Assembly (NCBI GenBank): GCA_943333015.1
Contig: CALQRR010000059.1
Coordinates: 1-8,290, forward strand
Source of the DNA: Chitinophaga pinensis
GTDB taxonomy: Bacteria > Bacteroidota > Bacteroidia > M30B66
Length of the DNA stretch: 8,290 nucleotides
Reading direction: 5' to 3'
In this document: positions 6,738-8,290 of the stretch, piece by piece
Numbering within the stretch: position 1 is the first letter of the stretch
Layout: each line of letters opens with the position of its first letter
Notes under the pieces: generated by a model
What the model was told of the DNA's origin: nothing
Databases searched by the model: none
The model's input: the letters and a program-made list of their open reading frames with translations, nothing else
Position numbers and translations under genes: made by a program

Positions 6738-7979
6738 ATGGACTTATTTGAAAAGCTAAAGTCAAACCGTGGTCCCCTTGGATCATACGCCAAAGAAGTA
6801 CACGGATATTTTACCTTCCCGAAGCTGGAAGGAGAAATCGGACCACGAATGATCTTTCGTGGAAAAGAACGGCTCAACTGGAGCCTGAACAATTACCTCG
6901 GCCTGGCCAATCACCCGGAAGTGCGTAAAGCGGATGCCGAAGGCGCTGCCCGTTATGGAGCTGCGATGCCCATGGGTGCCCGCATGATGTCAGGAAACAC
7001 AGATCTGCACGAGCAACTCGAACGTGAACTGGCCGACTTTGAAAAGAAAGAAGACGCAATCCTTGTAAACTACGGTTATCAAGGTATCATGTCGGCTATC
7101 GATGCCTTGGTGGATCGTCACGATGTGATTGTTTATGACTCCGAATCGCATGCCTGCATTATTGATGGTGTTCGATTACACATGGGAAAACGGTATGTGT
7201 TTCCTCACAACGATATTAAAAACTTAGAGATACAGCTAGAACGCGCAACCAAACTGATTGCCGATACGAACGGTTCTATTCTCGTTATTACCGAAGGTGT
7301 TTTTGGAATGAGCGGCGATCAAGGTCGTTTGAAAGACATTGTTGAGCTGAAGAAAAAATTTCAGTTCCGCTTACTGGTAGATGATGCGCACGGATTTGGT
7401 ACCATGGGTAAAACTGGTGCCGGAGTATCCGAAGAACAAGGCTGTATGGATGAAGTGGATTTGTACTTCGGCACGTTTGCTAAGTCGATGGCACTCATCG
7501 GAGGTTTTATTGCCGGCGATGCGCAGGTGGTTGAATACTTACGTTACAACATGCGTTCTCAGATATTCGCCAAAGCGCTACCAATGCCTTTGGTTGTTGG
7601 AGCCCTAAAGCGTCTCGAATTATTACGCACGCAACCCGAACTAAAAGACAACCTTTGGAAAATAACCCATGCATTGCAAGGAAAACTGCGTGAGGAAGGA
7701 TTTGAAATTGGTAAAACACAATCGCCTGTAACTCCAGTATTCCTCAACGGATCTATTCCAGAAGCAGCCAACCTGATTTTCGATCTTCGGGAGAACTACA
7801 ATATCTTTTGCTCGATGGTGGTGTATCCGGTTGTGCCCAAAGGGGTGATTATGTTGCGATTGATTCCAACTGCTATTCACTCATTGGAAGATGTTGATTA
7901 CACGATCAAAGCATTCTCAAGCATCAAAGACAAACTCAAGGCCGGTCATTACGAGCGCGCCATGGAGAAAGTAATGTAA
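6738..7979 (+). CDS. PLP-dependent alpha-oxoamine synthase (serine palmitoyltransferase / KBL-like)
   Basis: Fold-type I PLP enzyme that condenses an amino acid with an acyl-CoA and releases CO2; in Bacteroidota, relatives make 3-ketosphinganine or the sulfonolipid (capnine) precursor. The 413-residue protein carries all family residues. They are the Gly-rich start NNYLGLANHPEV (51-62), GARMMSGNTDLHEQLE (80-95), His138 in SESHACIIDG (stacks on PLP), VDDAHGFG (214-221; Asp215 and His218 contact the cofactor), the PLP lysine Lys249 in GTFAKSMALIGGFI, and Arg374 in LRLIPTA (substrate carboxylate). The PLP-lysine region GTFAKS-GGFIAGD resembles serine palmitoyltransferases more than E. coli KBL. 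KBL itself normally sits beside threonine dehydrogenase, which is absent here. Substrate (serine, cysteate or glycine) cannot be decided from sequence. The start at 6738 is chosen because the longer TTG start lies in the -7 box. It is transcribed alone, divergent from bamD. Confidence 0.9.
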   Translation: MDLFEKLKSNRGPLGSYAKEVHGYFTFPKLEGEIGPRMIFRGKERLNWSLNNYLGLANHPEVRKADAEGAARYGAAMPMGARMMSGNTDLHEQLERELADFEKKEDAILVNYGYQGIMSAIDALVDRHDVIVYDSESHACIIDGVRLHMGKRYVFPHNDIKNLEIQLERATKLIADTNGSILVITEGVFGMSGDQGRLKDIVELKKKFQFRLLVDDAHGFGTMGKTGAGVSEEQGCMDEVDLYFGTFAKSMALIGGFIAGDAQVVEYLRYNMRSQIFAKALPMPLVVGALKRLELLRTQPELKDNLWKITHALQGKLREEGFEIGKTQSPVTPVFLNGSIPEAANLIFDLRENYNIFCSMVVYPVVPKGVIMLRLIPTAIHSLEDVDYTIKAFSSIKDKLKAGHYERAMEKVM

Positions 7980-7995
7980 TACATTCAACTCTATC

Positions 7996-8029
7996 AGCCC
8001 CGGCACCTGTGTGACCGGGGCTTTTTTTA
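7996..8029 (+). terminator. Intrinsic terminator after the PLP-synthase gene
   Basis: AGCCCCGG (7996-8003) pairs perfectly with CCGGGGCT (8015-8022), an 8-bp GC-rich stem. The 11-base loop can add a CAC/GTG extension with a bulged A, and the right arm runs into seven T residues (8022-8028). It lies 16 bases past the TAA stop. This is the only clear intrinsic terminator in the window. Confidence 0.93.
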
Positions 8030-8048
8030 TACCCATTTTTCAGCCTGT

Positions 8049-8080
8049 CTTGGCCAAAGCGAATATGTATCTTAGCGGCC
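8049..8080 (+). promoter_or_regulatory. Possible promoter of the right-edge membrane gene
   Basis: TATCTTAG at 8068-8075 matches TAnnTTTG with one mismatch, and CTTG at 8049-8052 is a loose -33 with a 15-base spacer. The -7 box ends 5 bases before the ATG at 8081, the same spacing as for the GT87-like gene. Since the preceding gene is terminated at 7996-8029, a promoter is needed here. Confidence 0.4.
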
Positions 8081-8290
8081 ATGGCTTGGATGCTGCTCAT
8101 TTTTTGGTTTGGCGTTTTCATTTTCCTGATGAAGAAAATGCGCTTTTTTCAAAACAGCGGTTTGAAAACGTCCGGACTGATTTTCGTTTTTGGCTGCAAA
8201 GTCGTCGCAGGAACTATTCTCACCCTCATTTACACTTATTATTATACCGACCGAAGCACCGCCGATATCTATAAATATTTTGACGATGCC
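8081..8290 (+). CDS. Integral membrane protein, N-terminal fragment
   Basis: The frame from the ATG at 8081 is open for 70 codons to the window edge. It begins with a hydrophobic helix (MAWMLLIFWFGVFIFLMKKM, 1-20) and a basic turn (RFFQNSGLKTSG). A second helix follows (LIFVFGCKVVAGTILTLIYT, about 33-52), then YYYTDRSTADIYKYFDDA. The start of a polytopic membrane protein in which an acidic, aromatic loop follows TM2 resembles uncharacterised Bacteroidota membrane proteins. It also loosely resembles the first loop of GT-C glycosyltransferases, where acidic residues are catalytic; that link is an inference from 70 residues. A shorter start at codon 4 is possible. Other frames here (for example from 8011) have low-complexity, unprotein-like translations and are shadows. 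Confidence 0.75.
   Translation, partial: MAWMLLIFWFGVFIFLMKKMRFFQNSGLKTSGLIFVFGCKVVAGTILTLIYTYYYTDRSTADIYKYFDDA

Noticed and set aside
8011..8274. Open frame beginning with GTG at 8011
   Set aside because: It starts inside the terminator hairpin and competes with the frame at 8081, whose translation is a convincing membrane protein.
1..8290. CRISPR arrays, insertion sequences, tRNA/rRNA genes, toxin-antitoxin or defence genes
   Set aside because: None seen by eye on either strand; the gene content is core chromosomal.

Overview
This 8.3 kb window looks like an ordinary chromosomal segment of a member of Bacteroidota, most likely from Flavobacteriales (an inference, no 16S is present). Three things point that way. 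The minus-strand run bamD – rpoZ (Rpb6-type omega) – coaBC – DUF4835 is a gene order I know from flavobacterial genomes. The CoaBC, omega and PLP-synthase sequences have the Bacteroidota versions of their motifs. The promoters match the Bacteroidota -7 element TAnnTTTG rather than the E. coli -10. No mobile element, CRISPR array, tRNA or rRNA was seen, and no gene-free stretch exceeds about 300 bases.

Layout, left to right. Positions 1-1530 (minus) hold a MscS-type mechanosensitive channel with a signal peptide and an extra periplasmic N-terminal domain; its C-terminus runs off the left edge. After a short divergent intergenic region come two plus-strand membrane genes: a GT87/DUF2029 polytopic glycosyltransferase-like protein (1655-2842) and a four-helix DUF2231-like protein (2873-3364). 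The latter converges on the minus-strand operon with only 3 bases between stop codons. That operon, read right to left from 6626 to 3368, encodes BamD, omega, CoaBC and a DUF4835 secreted protein. Divergent from it is a plus-strand alpha-oxoamine synthase (serine palmitoyltransferase/KBL-like, 6738-7979), closed by a clear intrinsic terminator. A new plus-strand membrane-protein gene starts at 8081 and is cut by the right edge.

Functionally this is core housekeeping with an envelope theme: outer-membrane assembly (BamD), sphingolipid- or sulfonolipid-type head-group condensation (the PLP enzyme), osmotic protection (MscS), coenzyme A synthesis (CoaBC) and transcription (omega). I did not find a convincing undescribed multi-gene system.

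The features most worth a second look are: (1) an in-frame amber codon at bamD codon 53, in a gene that is otherwise intact and normally essential; (2) a repeated arrangement in which the TAnnTTTG box ends only 4-5 bases before the ATG, suggesting leaderless or nearly leaderless mRNAs; (3) a 11-codon ORF overlapping the start of the PLP-synthase gene; and (4) the lineage-type loss of the canonical catalytic Cys and Asn in CoaC.
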